Source of the DNA: Ktedonobacter sp. SOSP1-85
GTDB taxonomy: Bacteria; Chloroflexota; Ktedonobacteria; Ktedonobacterales; Ktedonobacteraceae
Direction of reading: 5' to 3'
NCBI RefSeq assembly: GCF_016587415.1
Contig: NZ_BNJI01000002.1
Coordinates: forward strand, 124,001 to 188,000
DNA length: 64,000 bases
The notes below the pieces were generated by a model that did no database searches, was not told the origin of the DNA, and saw only the letters and a program-made list of their open reading frames with translations. Positions within the stretch are counted from its first letter, which is position 1. Each line of letters starts with the position of its first letter. This document shows positions 43,422-52,847 of the stretch, piece by piece. The translations under genes and the position numbers were made by a program.

Positions 43422-45185
43422 ATGACGCGTCATCAAGGAAGCCAGGATCCGGATAGCTCCTCTGCGCGAACCAACAGCTTGTCACGAAGGCAGTTCCTGG
43501 CCGGGGCCGCAGCCCTTGGTGCGATTGGCTGGACTCCAGTCTTCGGCGTCACATACGCCTCCGCCTCCCAGATCCCGCCCAACTTCCCGACTTCAATCGC
43601 ACTGTATAAACAAGCGTTCCAAAACTGGTCCGGCGAGATCATGGTCGACGACGTTTGGACCTGCATTCCCCAGACGCCCGGCGATGTGGTGACTGTTGCC
43701 AACTGGGCTCTGGCCAACGGCTATCGCATTCGACCACGGGGCATGGGTCACACCTGGACACCGCTAACCGTCCCGGCCGGATCGAGCTCAACCAATGTCG
43801 TGCTTGTTGACACCACGCAGCACCTCACGACCGTGACTGTTAACGGCCCGGGATCGCCTGCCACAGTCGTAGCCCAGGCCGGAGTCACAATGGACGTGCT
43901 GCTCGCCACGCTGGAGGAAGCTGGGTACGGCCTGACAGCCACGCCAGCTCCAGGGGACCTGACGATTGGCGGTGTGTTGGCGATCGACGGGCACGGTACT
44001 GCCATCCCCGCACAAGGCGAGACACCGGCTCCAGGGCACACGTATGGGTCCGTCAGTAACCTCATTGTGTCGCTTACAGCCGTAGTGTGGGACCCGAGCA
44101 GCGGACAGTACATTCTGCGAACCTTCGCTCGCTCGGATTCCGCCACCAGAGCGCTTCTGGTCCACATCGGCCGGGCTTTCGTCACTGAGGTGACGTTGCA
44201 GGTGGGCACCAATACTCGCCTCCGGTGCCAGAGCCGGGTTGACATCTCTGCGGCGACGCTCTTCGCGGCACCGGGTTCCGGTGGATCACAGACCTTCGCC
44301 AGCTTTGTTGAGAGCGCCGGCCGGGTCGAGACCATCTGGTTTCCCTTCACGAACAATCCCTGGCTGAAGGTATGGACGGTCTCGCCCACCAAGCCGCTCT
44401 CGTCGAGGGAGGTCGATAGCCCATACAACTATGTATTCTCTGACACTATCCCCAAGGTCGCCTCCAATCTCATCTCAGAGATCGAGGCTGGTGACGTAGC
44501 CGTGACGCCCACTTTCGGGCAGACCCAGTATTCCATCGTGAGTGCAGGTCTTATCAGTACCGACACGATGGACATCTGGGGGTGGTCAAAGAACCTGCTG
44601 CTATACATACGGCCCACGACGCTGCGCGTGACGGCGAATGGCTATGCGGTATTGACGAACCGCGGCAACATCCAGCGTGTTGTCAGTGAATTCGCTGCCT
44701 ACTATCAGTCGCGACTCGCTGCCTACCAGGCACAGGGCAGCTATCCCGTAAATGGGGCAATGGAGATCCGCGTGACCGGGTTGGACGTTCCAGGTGATCT
44801 CGGGGTCCCGTCAGCTGGCTCGCCGCAGCTCTCGGCGCTGCGCCCACGTCCCGATCACCCGGAGTGGGATGTGGCGGTGTGGCTTGACGTCCTCACTATC
44901 CCAGGTACCCCACAGGCTGACCAGTTCTACTGTGACCTCGAGACGTGGATCTTCGGGAACTACTCCGGTTCTTATGCCGCGGTCCGACCCGAGTGGTCGA
45001 AAGGCTGGGCGTACACTAACAGCGCCGCCTGGGCCGACCCCACGGTGTTGACCAGCACAATTCCCAACGCCTACCGGGTGGGACAGGTGGCGGGTGACGA
45101 TTGGGATGCGGCGATCGGGGCGCTGGACACCTACGACCCCCACCGCATCTTCGCTAATGCCTTTCTGGATACCCTGCTGCCCTGA
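43422..45185 (+). CDS. Tat-exported VAO-type flavoprotein, cholesterol oxidase class II-like
   Basis: A 587-residue exported oxidase. Twin-arginine signal SLSRRQFLAGAAALGAIGW; FAD-binding PP-loop region around NGYRIRPRGMGHTWTPLTV, whose His is the position of the covalent flavin link in type II cholesterol oxidases; AGVTMDVLLATLEEAGYGL and PGDLTIGGVLAIDGHGTAIP follow. The second half corresponds to the cholesterol-oxidase substrate-binding domain (WFPFTNNPWLKVWTVSPTK; PDHPEWDVAVWLDVL). It would oxidise a sterol or other bulky alcohol with O2 outside the membrane. Start behind GAGGAGGG. High GC; no redox partner nearby. Confidence 0.83.
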   Translation: MTRHQGSQDPDSSSARTNSLSRRQFLAGAAALGAIGWTPVFGVTYASASQIPPNFPTSIALYKQAFQNWSGEIMVDDVWTCIPQTPGDVVTVANWALANGYRIRPRGMGHTWTPLTVPAGSSSTNVVLVDTTQHLTTVTVNGPGSPATVVAQAGVTMDVLLATLEEAGYGLTATPAPGDLTIGGVLAIDGHGTAIPAQGETPAPGHTYGSVSNLIVSLTAVVWDPSSGQYILRTFARSDSATRALLVHIGRAFVTEVTLQVGTNTRLRCQSRVDISAATLFAAPGSGGSQTFASFVESAGRVETIWFPFTNNPWLKVWTVSPTKPLSSREVDSPYNYVFSDTIPKVASNLISEIEAGDVAVTPTFGQTQYSIVSAGLISTDTMDIWGWSKNLLLYIRPTTLRVTANGYAVLTNRGNIQRVVSEFAAYYQSRLAAYQAQGSYPVNGAMEIRVTGLDVPGDLGVPSAGSPQLSALRPRPDHPEWDVAVWLDVLTIPGTPQADQFYCDLETWIFGNYSGSYAAVRPEWSKGWAYTNSAAWADPTVLTSTIPNAYRVGQVAGDDWDAAIGALDTYDPHRIFANAFLDTLLP

Positions 45186-45599
45186 GCGGTGGAGCGGGCA
45201 CCCTCCTCAAAACGCTACACTGCGGCCGCTCTCACCCGTGCAACTGAAGAGATACTGTGATGGCTCCCTACGCCTGATTCTCATGGGATTTCCAGGAAGA
45301 AATACGGATGACAGGCGTGGTAGTGATGGGCCGACGTGCCTACGACATGGGAGAGGGAGATCTCATGGATTACGAATATCAAGTGCTGATCTTTGTCCTG
45401 ACTCATGCTATTCCGGAAAAGGGGGCCTGAGCTTGCCCCCCCATGGGCATTAAGTTTAGAGAAACTGACAAAAGAAAGCTCCTTGAGAGAAGATGAAGTA
45501 ATCACAAATTTCATCAAGGACCTTTAGGCCCGTCGTCGAAATTTACAACGGCAAGCTACCAGGGCACTCTATGAGAGAGACGAGTAAACAACGCTAAGG
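45186..45599. other. Intergenic interval
   Basis: No supported gene. At about 45525-45552 TTTAGGCCCGTCGTCGAAAT TTACAACGG is a diverged copy of the 3035/6109 repeat. Confidence 0.45.
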
Positions 45600-46946
45600 C
45601 TACACTATTGCCTCTACTACTCTCGATAAATGCTTGATCCCCTCGCGTATTTCCTGTTCATTGACTCCTGCATACCCCAAGAGTAGCCCTGGACGCTTGA
45701 GTTCTTGCTTGTTACATGCTGAGAGCGCACGAACATCTACTCCTTGCCGTGCTGCCAGTTGTGAAACCAGGCGGTCGTCCAGACCTTGCGGAAGCCAGCC
45801 GATCAAGTACATTCCTGCTTCATGTTCCGCCAATTCAATCACTCCAGGCAATTCTTGCCGTATTGCCTCAATCAGTATCTGCTGGCGATGGGCATACAAC
45901 GTCCGCATCCGCCGGATATGCCGGAGAAAATGGCCTTCCATGATAAAATCAGTCACAATGGCCTGTTCTAACGTGGGAGAGGAGTGTCCAAGTAATGCTC
46001 GCATAGCAAGAAAGGGTTCCACTAACTCAAGTGGCAATACGATGTAGCCCAATCGCAGCGCCGGAAAGAGCACCTTGCTAAACGATCCCATGTAAATGAC
46101 TCGTCCATGCGTATCCAGACCTTGCAGAGAAGCAAGTGGGCGCCCACAATAGCGAAACTCGCTGTCGTAATCATCCTCCAGTATCCACGCTCCTACACGT
46201 TGCGCCCAATCGAGCAGTGCAAATCGCCGTGCCAGGCTCATGGTGACTCCAAGGGGATACTGATGCGATGGAGTAACGTAGGCCAGGTGTGCTCTCTCGC
46301 ACAGCCGTTTGCCAGCCTCTACATTGAGTCCTTCTTGATCGAGTGGGATGGAGATAACCCTGGCACCAGCCCCCAGAAGATTTGCGCGTGCTCGGGGATA
46401 GCCGGGATCTTCTACCCAGACCATATCCTCCTCGTCGAGGAGGATCCGAGCCGTAAGATCGATGGCTTGTTGAGCTCCTGAGACAATCAGCACCTGCTCA
46501 GGCTGACAGCTCACTGCTCGCGAAGCTGTCAGATACTGAGCAAGTGCATTCCGTAAGGGACGGTAGCCTGCTGGATCGCCATAGGTTAGCAGTTCAAGCG
46601 GTGGATGGTGGTAACGTCGTGCTGCCAGCCTAGACCATACGTCGAACGGAAATGCATCCAGAGCGGGCAATCCCGGCTGAAAAGCTCTGGCTGATAGTGC
46701 TTGGACGGGGGGAAGCAATGGGGAATGCATCACCTGTTGGACGCGTTGCGACAATCGAGGAAGCTTCTTCCTCTCCTGAAGAGGAGCTTGTTGGGCATGC
46801 ACCTGCAGCATCTCTTCTGGTAACGTCGATGCCACAAACGTTCCTGCTCCAACACGTGCTTCGAGATACCCTTCGGTAACAAGCTGTTCAAAGGCCGTGA
46901 TGGTAATTTGGGCCAAGAGTGAGCAGGTTTCAGCACGAAGCATGAT
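45600..46946 (-). CDS. MocR/PdxR-type GntR-aminotransferase regulator, 5'-truncated
   Basis: About 448 residues remain. The C-terminal 370 form a PLP-dependent aminotransferase-like domain with GDPAGYRPLRNALAQYL, VEDPGYPRARANLL, WILEDDYDSEFRYCGRPL and the PLP Lys in VIYMGSFSKVLFPALRLGY. The N terminus keeps only the end of the winged helix (ITAFEQLVTEGYLEARVGAG). The first 50 or so residues including the recognition helix are missing; the break coincides with the left edge of repeat element E at 46943. Members activate vitamin B6 or amino-acid genes; this copy probably cannot bind DNA normally. Confidence 0.85.
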   Translation of the reverse strand: MMLRAETCSLLAQITITAFEQLVTEGYLEARVGAGTFVASTLPEEMLQVHAQQAPLQERKKLPRLSQRVQQVMHSPLLPPVQALSARAFQPGLPALDAFPFDVWSRLAARRYHHPPLELLTYGDPAGYRPLRNALAQYLTASRAVSCQPEQVLIVSGAQQAIDLTARILLDEEDMVWVEDPGYPRARANLLGAGARVISIPLDQEGLNVEAGKRLCERAHLAYVTPSHQYPLGVTMSLARRFALLDWAQRVGAWILEDDYDSEFRYCGRPLASLQGLDTHGRVIYMGSFSKVLFPALRLGYIVLPLELVEPFLAMRALLGHSSPTLEQAIVTDFIMEGHFLRHIRRMRTLYAHRQQILIEAIRQELPGVIELAEHEAGMYLIGWLPQGLDDRLVSQLAARQGVDVRALSACNKQELKRPGLLLGYAGVNEQEIREGIKHLSRVVEAIV

Positions 46947-47644
46947 CAATCGGCGCGAAGGGTGAGCAGCTCAACTATTGATGGGAGGAGAAACCGCTTG
47001 AGACATCTTTAGAGTAAAGAACGTAGAAGCCGCTTCTATACTTGTGCGAACGTCCTTTCATAGATGAAAGAGCGAAACGAGAATATGGAGGAGCTGGCTT
47101 GAGAACAGAAACGGAACGTAAACGTCTTCTCAAAAAACACAGAAACAACGTCACGTTTTAACGTTAAACGTTGATGTTCTTTCCGTTTTTTCTCCTGCGT
47201 TTTTATCTCCAAAGATTTGAGAGGCGGATTGTTCTGGATCATTTTGTAAATTCGCGTGCGAATTTGCCCGTTATATGCAGGCTTCAGTAGTAGTCTGACC
47301 TGGCGAGACTCGCTCCTTTCAACCCAAAAACTGGGCCGAAGGAGAGGAGCTTCTGCTCACAATTCAAGCAAATTTTGCTCATGAATTTACACCGCCGAAA
47401 GTGATGAACGTGCTTCCAGAGCCATGTTTCCAAACAGCAATAGTTGAGCTGCTCGCTCTTCGCGCCGATTGATCACTCGTCACCCTAAAACCTGATCAAT
47501 CTTCGGTTCTTACACACTCTCGGTGATAAGCTCTTCAATAAAGTGATGGGTATCCCGAACTCTGAGCTTGAAACGTGAGAGAAGCCAGAAAGATAAACTC
47601 ATCCTTCACCGAGAGTGTGTAAGAACCAATCTTCGCACTTACTA
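46943..47644 (-). repeat. Element E of the TRGTAA family, left end truncated, carrying no gene
   Basis: Inverted repeats TGATCAATCGGCGCGAAG plus GAGCAGCTCAACTATTG lie at 46943-46980 and 47438-47475 (two mismatches). On the right the end continues outward, interrupted by a 123-bp MITE, to CGCACTTACTA at 47644; without the MITE the end reads TAGTAAGTGCGAAGATTGAT, nearly the same as element F at 959. The left outer part is missing and replaced by the MocR gene. The interior shows no credible frame. Confidence 0.65.
47505..47627. repeat. 123-bp MITE inserted in element E
   Basis: Terminal inverted repeats GGTTCTTACACACTCTCGG (23 bases, perfect) and flanking AATCTTC on both sides (47498-47504 and 47628-47634), a 7-bp target duplication. 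Non-coding. Confidence 0.85.
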
Positions 47645-47880
47645 CCACTTTCGACTCTCATTTGACCTTGTTCTGAGTTCTGACAGAACCCCTTCGAAAA
47701 GGACCAGTCCAAAGAGGAAGCCGAGGAGACAGCCCAGGGCAGGCGGCGTTCCTCGTGAGATGGTGTGGAGTCGTCATCTCAACAGAACAGGAGCAGGGAG
47801 GGCTTCCACCCTTTGCATTCCTCTTTACTTCTGCAACACAGCCCTTTTGCGAAACCCTGAGACACGTTTGCCAATGGGGC

Positions 47881-48933
47881 TTAAAACCCGGTTTCTTCGT
47901 CAGTGGAACGATCCCATTGGATGTCAGCGAAATTCACCCCTGGTTGGAGCACGAGGTTCATGAGAATCAGCCAAGGAATACCTCGCAGGTCGGTCCCCTG
48001 GAAATTCGCCCCATTCACTATGGCGTCTGTTAACTCAGCTTGCCGTAAGCGAGCATTTCTGAGGTCAGCATTACTCAGCCTTGCTCCTTCCAACCTTGCC
48101 TTGTTCAGCTTTGCTCCCTGCAAGATGGCGTTCATGAGCCGCGCCCCGCTGAGGTCCGCATAGCTGAGGTCCGCATAGCTCAAATTGGCTTCTTGCAGAT
48201 TGGCTCCATGCTGGCTCATTGCGTGCAGATTGACTCCGCACAGGTTGGCACCTTGCAGGTTGACTCTAGACAGATTAACTCCACGCAGATCGGTTTCGCT
48301 CAGGTTGGCACTATCTAGCCGCGCATTTTCCAGACGGGCTCCACGCAAATCACTCCCGCGCAGATCAACTTTGCTGAGCGTACAAGCTCTGAGATCGGCT
48401 TTGCGCAGATCACTCTTGTTTAACTTCGCCGCAGACAGATTGACTGAGATCAGCTCGGCTTCGTAGAGATTGGCTTCACTCAAATTTGCCTCGTGCAGGT
48501 TGATGCGGATCAGTTGAGCCTGGCACAGGTTGGCTTCGCGTAGATCGGCATTGGTCAGGTTGGTATCATCGAGAACGGCATTCGTCAGATTGGCTCTGCG
48601 CAGGGTAGCATTGGTGAGATCTGCATGCTTCAAGCCAGCTCCTTTCAATTGAGCCTCGGAGAGATTGGCTCCTCTCAAATCGGCATCATAGAGCCGGGAA
48701 ACATTCAGATTCCCTTTGACCAGGTTGGCTTCTCTGAGGTCCGCCTTGTGCAAGCTGGCTGCGGACAGATCGGCCTCACTCAGATTGGCGCCGTTTAGCT
48801 GTGCGAAGCGCAGATCAGACCTGCGCAGACAGGCTCCGCGCAGGTCGGTCCCGCGCAGGTCGACTCCGCTGAAGTCAGGCCGTCGCACATTCTGTTGCTC
48901 TCTCCACTGGTTCCACGCTCCGATCCCCTGCAT
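47881..48933 (-). CDS. Pentapeptide-repeat protein
   Basis: A 350-residue protein built almost wholly of A(D/N)LxX repeats (for example GANLSEADLSAASLHKADLR), about 60 units, giving a right-handed quadrilateral beta-helix. There is no signal peptide or other domain except a short end (PGVNFADIQWDRST). Some such proteins mimic DNA and protect gyrase, but that cannot be inferred here. The ATG at 48933 has a poor ribosome site; in frame ten codons upstream an ATA follows AGGGAGA at proper spacing, hinting that the original start codon was mutated. Confidence 0.85.
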   Translation of the reverse strand: MQGIGAWNQWREQQNVRRPDFSGVDLRGTDLRGACLRRSDLRFAQLNGANLSEADLSAASLHKADLREANLVKGNLNVSRLYDADLRGANLSEAQLKGAGLKHADLTNATLRRANLTNAVLDDTNLTNADLREANLCQAQLIRINLHEANLSEANLYEAELISVNLSAAKLNKSDLRKADLRACTLSKVDLRGSDLRGARLENARLDSANLSETDLRGVNLSRVNLQGANLCGVNLHAMSQHGANLQEANLSYADLSYADLSGARLMNAILQGAKLNKARLEGARLSNADLRNARLRQAELTDAIVNGANFQGTDLRGIPWLILMNLVLQPGVNFADIQWDRSTDEETGF

Positions 48934-49562
48934 GAGTTGATCAATACATTCCTGATCTGCTATCGGATTTCTCCCTGGCTTGTTTCAAGGTTCTCCAGGC
49001 TTTTAGGAAATGAGCGAGAGAGCCTGGGAGGGCACTTTTCCCTGGTCCGTTTTTTGCCTGGTCGCGCCTGACCAGGTTGGCTTCTCTCACGCTTTCTCGT
49101 ACCTGGCTGACTGGCATGCTCTTCTATTGTATGCCAGCGGAAAGAAACGTGGCAAGAGGCGTAAGGAGAGAAACCAGCACTCTGAAGTTCTCGTATTGTC
49201 AAGTTGATGCCTGAGCTGAGCAATGTGAGAGAAGAGCCCCGCATTGCATCACGAGAAATCGGTTCACCGTTACTTTTGGTGAATGATGATCTCCTATATC
49301 GAGATTCTTCAAGCCCGCTATTTACGCTAGAAGCAATTTCAGTCTAATCAGATAATCATGCAGAAATTAGGCTCTTGCTCACTTTCAGTGTTTAAGCTCA
49401 TCAACAAGCGCGCAAATTACCACTACAGCAATAAAGCAACGCCAATTCAGCACCTGCGGCTGTATAGACAATCATGCGTATTTGGGATATTATCGAAAAG
49501 ACGCATTGATGTAGAGCAACGGGCACCTGAAAGAAATTGATGTAGAGGGAATACAACGACAC
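48934..49562. other. Gene-free interval
   Basis: No supported frame on either strand. It must hold promoters for the divergent pentapeptide and 49563 genes. Confidence 0.4.
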
Positions 49563-50000
49563 ATGACAGAGCAGTCAAAAGCGTTAGAAAACATAAGCGA
49601 AGAGCTTCTCACCCTTATTCGCGCCTCTGTAGAGATGGGTTTGGCCTCGATTGAGGGTGACGAGGATATGACCCCGATATTTAATAATCCCATCAGCATA
49701 ATTGTTCTTGACACGAAAACAATCGAGGAAGCCCGCGCAACAGTCCAGAAGGTCATTCAATCTGGGACGATTGAGCGTGGTGTGCTGATCTATAATGGCC
49801 GTGTGACACTTCCTACCGGCGAAAGGCATCGCTTGCTACTCCTGGAAGGTTATGAGAGCGGTCAGGATACCATTGTCCGCTTTAATCAATACTATCGACC
49901 ACCCGTCAAAGCGGGCTTCTTTGGCAAAAAACGCCCCCTGGAGAGGATTGGCCGCTTGAAGTTCATGCCTGCTTCAATAAAGGTGAAGGAAATCCAGTAG
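49563..50000 (+). CDS. Hypothetical cytosolic protein
   Basis: A 145-residue mixed alpha/beta protein. The N-terminal helix (LENISEELLTLIRASVEMGL) is followed by strands (PISIIVLDTKTIEEARATV; GVLIYNGRVTLPTGERHRLL) and a basic end (AGFFGKKRPLERIGRLKFMP). Family not recognised. The ATG has only a distant GAGGGAA as ribosome site. It is AT-rich like the genes around 10 kb. Confidence 0.6.
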   Translation: MTEQSKALENISEELLTLIRASVEMGLASIEGDEDMTPIFNNPISIIVLDTKTIEEARATVQKVIQSGTIERGVLIYNGRVTLPTGERHRLLLLEGYESGQDTIVRFNQYYRPPVKAGFFGKKRPLERIGRLKFMPASIKVKEIQ

Positions 50001-50086
50001 ATATTAGCGACACAGATTCGGAAGTGCTTATAAATGGCGCGCCTATCCTCATAACGAGGGCAGGCGCGTTGTTTAGCTTATATTGC

Positions 50087-50536
50087 TTAGTGAGCGGGCG
50101 TTGACCAGCTATTGTCGGCTGCAGCGTGGGGCGAGTCCGGGGCAATCTGCATGATCTCGATGCGGTTGCCATCGGGATCGGTCAGCCAGTACTGCCAGTT
50201 GTTGTCCAGGCCACGGGTAGGCTCGCCGCTGATGGGGAGGCCACGCGTCTCCAGCTCTTTGAGTGTCGTTGCAATGTCCTCGACAAGAAGGCAGAAATGG
50301 TTGTCGCCGACCTAGGAGGACTTGTTCTCGCCAGTTGTGCCTGGGAAGAGTTCAATGAAGTGTCCTGGGGCGATCTGGAGATAGACAATCCAGGGCGAGG
50401 GCGTCCCCTCGCGATCCAGGCGGAAGGTCTCACGCAGACCCAGCTTATTGCAATAGAAGTCCAGCGAGTGCTCCAGGGTGGAGTTGGCCCAGTTTGGTGT
50501 AGTCGACGAAAGAAAAGGAGAAGACGAACGAGACTC
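50087..50536 (-). pseudogene. VOC-family (glyoxalase-like) protein with an in-frame amber codon
   Basis: The frame reads STLEHSLDFYCNKLGLRETF, IVYLQIAPGHFIELFPGT and TGENKSS, then TAG at 50312-50314, and continues without a break VGDNHFCLLVEDIATTLKEL, TRGLDNNWQYWLTDPDGNRI and EIMQIAPDSPH. Both halves together form a complete vicinal oxygen chelate domain; family members have a tryptophan or similar residue at the stop. The 5' end is also damaged (VDYTKLG appears in another frame). Substrate unknown. Confidence 0.8.
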
Positions 50537-50564
50537 TTGTTTTCTCATTTATTTTCTGCAAAGG

Positions 50565-50718
50565 GTCTCTCTTCTTCAGAAAAGTCTACCTTTGATATTG
50601 CAAAGGTAGACTTTTCTGAAGAAGAGAGACGTTTCGAGATGATAGGAGATCTTTCAGCAGTGGTAGACCCTTCATGCGCACTGGAATGGTAGACTCTTCG
50701 GCAAAAGGTAGACCTTTC
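50565..50718. repeat. 30-bp perfect hairpin plus repeated GGTAGACYYTTC motif
   Basis: GTCTCTCTTCTTCAGAAAAG and onward (50565-50594) pairs exactly with 50601-50630 around a 6-base loop. The word GGTAGACYYTTC occurs at 50605, 50662, 50688 and 50707 and once inverted in the left arm. A terminator plus binding-site cluster, or the hairpin end of a mobile element, are both possible. Confidence 0.6.
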
Positions 50719-51032
50719 ACAGACGCATTGAGGCTGCGTTTCGGGGTTCGCTTGTCCGGTTGCTCATGCTTTCCAGTCTCATCATCAAAATGGCGAGTGA
50801 GCCTATGAGGACGACACTCTCACAGGCCTATTCTAGACACTCCTCTGTCAAGTGAATTCGCCTTCACTTTCAAGATTCTTGAGGAAGTCTTAACTTTGCA
50901 TCTCCACAAAAACAGTTCTGCCCCACTTGCCCACTAGGACTCCATCAGCCTGTGTCGCCTCTGTGATCGGCTTCTCAGTAAAGGCAGCATGGAGAAGGGG
51001 TAGTAGAGCACCACCAATGTTCTGTTTGAGAG

Positions 51033-51289
51033 TTCCATATTGGCACATGGATATTGGCTGCTCGGTCATGCTACTGCTGCTAGCAGTTGTTGATGAGGGG
51101 CTGGCAGCGGCCTTCGCGGGCGTGCCCGCGCATAACTTCGCGCACTTCCGCGAGTTACTGGGTATTCCGTCTGAGGTCACTCCAGTTGGCGTGATTCCCG
51201 TTGGCCACCCAGCACAGGACCGCCTCTCACCCTCACTCAAACGCGGTCGCAAGGCGACCACGGATTTCATTCATCACGAGGGCTGGTAA
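51033..51289 (+). pseudogene. C-terminal part of a nitroreductase-like protein
   Basis: The frame gives VPYWHMDIGCSVMLLLLAVV, DEGLAAAFAGVPAHNFAHFR and ELLGIPSEVTPVGVIPVGHP, the FMN-site helix and the LGIP/GVIPVG block of nitroreductases, and ends in RGRKATTDFIHHEGW. The first half (FMN phosphate site) is not recognisable upstream. It is followed immediately by a strong terminator. Confidence 0.7.
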
Positions 51290-51293
51290 ACTG

Positions 51294-51341
51294 AGATAGA
51301 AGATGGCGGGTGGGCAGATGCCCACCCGCCATCTTCTATCT
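51294..51341. terminator. Intrinsic terminator after the nitroreductase relic
   Basis: AGATAGAAGATGGCGGGTGG and onward forms a perfect 22-base stem with an AGAT loop. Confidence 0.85.
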
Positions 51342-51571
51342 AGAATTAAAAAGCCCGGGAAATATGGATATTGTGTTAGCCACAGCAAAGCAAAATACAG
51401 TATTTTAGATAAAAAGCTGTGCTTTTAAAGGAATGAGTCGGGCATATCATTCAGATAAGCAAGCAGTAGCTAAGGCTGTAGAAACAGGCTGAGCGAGAGC
51501 GAGAAACCAGGCTACAAGAAAGGGGGGATGTGCTAGCGTAAATGCAGCAGATACAGACAGAAGAAGCACGC

Positions 51572-52346
51572 CTACAGGAGTGCAGTCACCTCGTGCTTAT
51601 TATTGCGGCTCGCCTCCTGCACCATGATCTCATTCACCTCTGCAATCTTTGCTGCCAACTCATCGGAGATCATGCGCTCCACAGTGCCCTCCGGCAAAGG
51701 TGGCTGCTGCTCCAGTGGTGCTCTCTTGCGAGCGGCCACCCATCGGTCCTCTCGGAACTCTTTGGTGTTCTCAAACTTATAGGCATAGGCGATGCCACGG
51801 TAGCGTGTCTGCGAGCGCTCGATCACGGCGCGTACTGTGCGGGAAGTCCAGTCTGATTTGCCATTGGGGCTTGGAATCTTGTTGTCTACGAGGTACTTGG
51901 CGATAGCGAGGATACCATGCCGAGCTCATCTAGCTCCTCACAGATGATGTAGAAGTGTGCAGCAATGCGAGTGAGGCGGTCATAAGTGCGCACCATAATG
52001 CTATCAACCTCGCCGTTCAGGTAGCGCTCGCGCATCTCCATGAACTTCTTGCGCTCCTTCCAGACGGTGCCTGTGAAGATCTCTTGCACTACGTCTACCA
52101 CAATCAAGTCGAGCTGTGCCGCATGTACTCTGCAATCCTTCTCCTGCTGCTCCAGGCTGGTATTATCTTCCTGCGCGTCACCAGATACATGGCAATAAAT
52201 TCAGCGTCAATGATCACCTCATGAGGAAGAGGGCGCTTCCCCTCACCTGGCGTGATCCTTCCACTGTGCGCGGCGACTTCAAGCACCCACTCCAGGTAGT
52301 TATAGGTTAATCCACCATTCAACATCCACTCTGCCCAGGCCACCAT
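51572..52346 (-). pseudogene. Serine recombinase relic
   Basis: Three frames read successively RRRIAEYMRHSST, then IVVDVVQEIFTGTVWKERKK and DSIMVRTYDRLTRIAAHFYI, then AIAKYLVDNKIPSPNGKSDW and AVIERSQTRYRGIAYAYKFE. These are the resolvase and recombinase domains of a large serine recombinase broken by at least two frameshifts. The Ser motif is degenerate (AMYLVTRRK) and the zinc ribbon is absent. Confidence 0.75.
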
Positions 52347-52519
52347 TTCGGCGGGTGGCTCTTCCTGCCCCTCAACATACTCACGGTATTTCTTGTGCGT
52401 GCCACAATCTTACACTCCCTCGCAAATCAAAACAATAAAAGTATAATGGGGGCGGAAAACTGGACAGGGGGATGAGATAAAATAGCAGGAGGGAGAGCAC
52501 ATTCACAAGGAGGAAGATC

Positions 52520-52798
52520 GTGGCAAGTTCACCGAAGAAGTACAGCAGTGATTTTAAAGTGAAAGTGGCCTTAGAAGCCATCAAGGGACAGAAAACCCTC
52601 AACGAGATCTCATCAGAGTATGGAGTTCACACCACTCAAATCACGCAATGGAAAAAGCAAATGCGCGGATCGAACTGCCACAGATCTTCGCACGTAACGG
52701 CAATGAGCGAGCCAAGAGCGAAGAAGCCCTCATCGCTACCTTATATCAAGAAATCGGTCAGCTCAAAGTCGAGCTGGATTTCCTGAAAAAAATCTGGT
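52520..52798 (+). pseudogene. IS3-family OrfA with an internal frameshift
   Basis: It begins MASSPKKYSSDFKVKVALEA and continues KTLNEISSEYGVHTTQITQW; after KKQM the expected RIELPQIFARNGN lies in another frame, so one indel occurred near 52665. That frame continues to LKVELDFLKK, where A7 at 52788-52794 provides the normal -1 slippage into orfB. Confidence 0.8.
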
Positions 52799-52847
52799 CT
52801 TTCCCGTTGAGCAGAAGCGGCTCCTCATCGAGCCTGAGCATCCTCAC

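Noticed and set aside
43748..44428. 226-residue minus-strand open frame within the flavoprotein gene
   Set aside because: Antisense to a convincing Tat-exported oxidase; produced by high GC.
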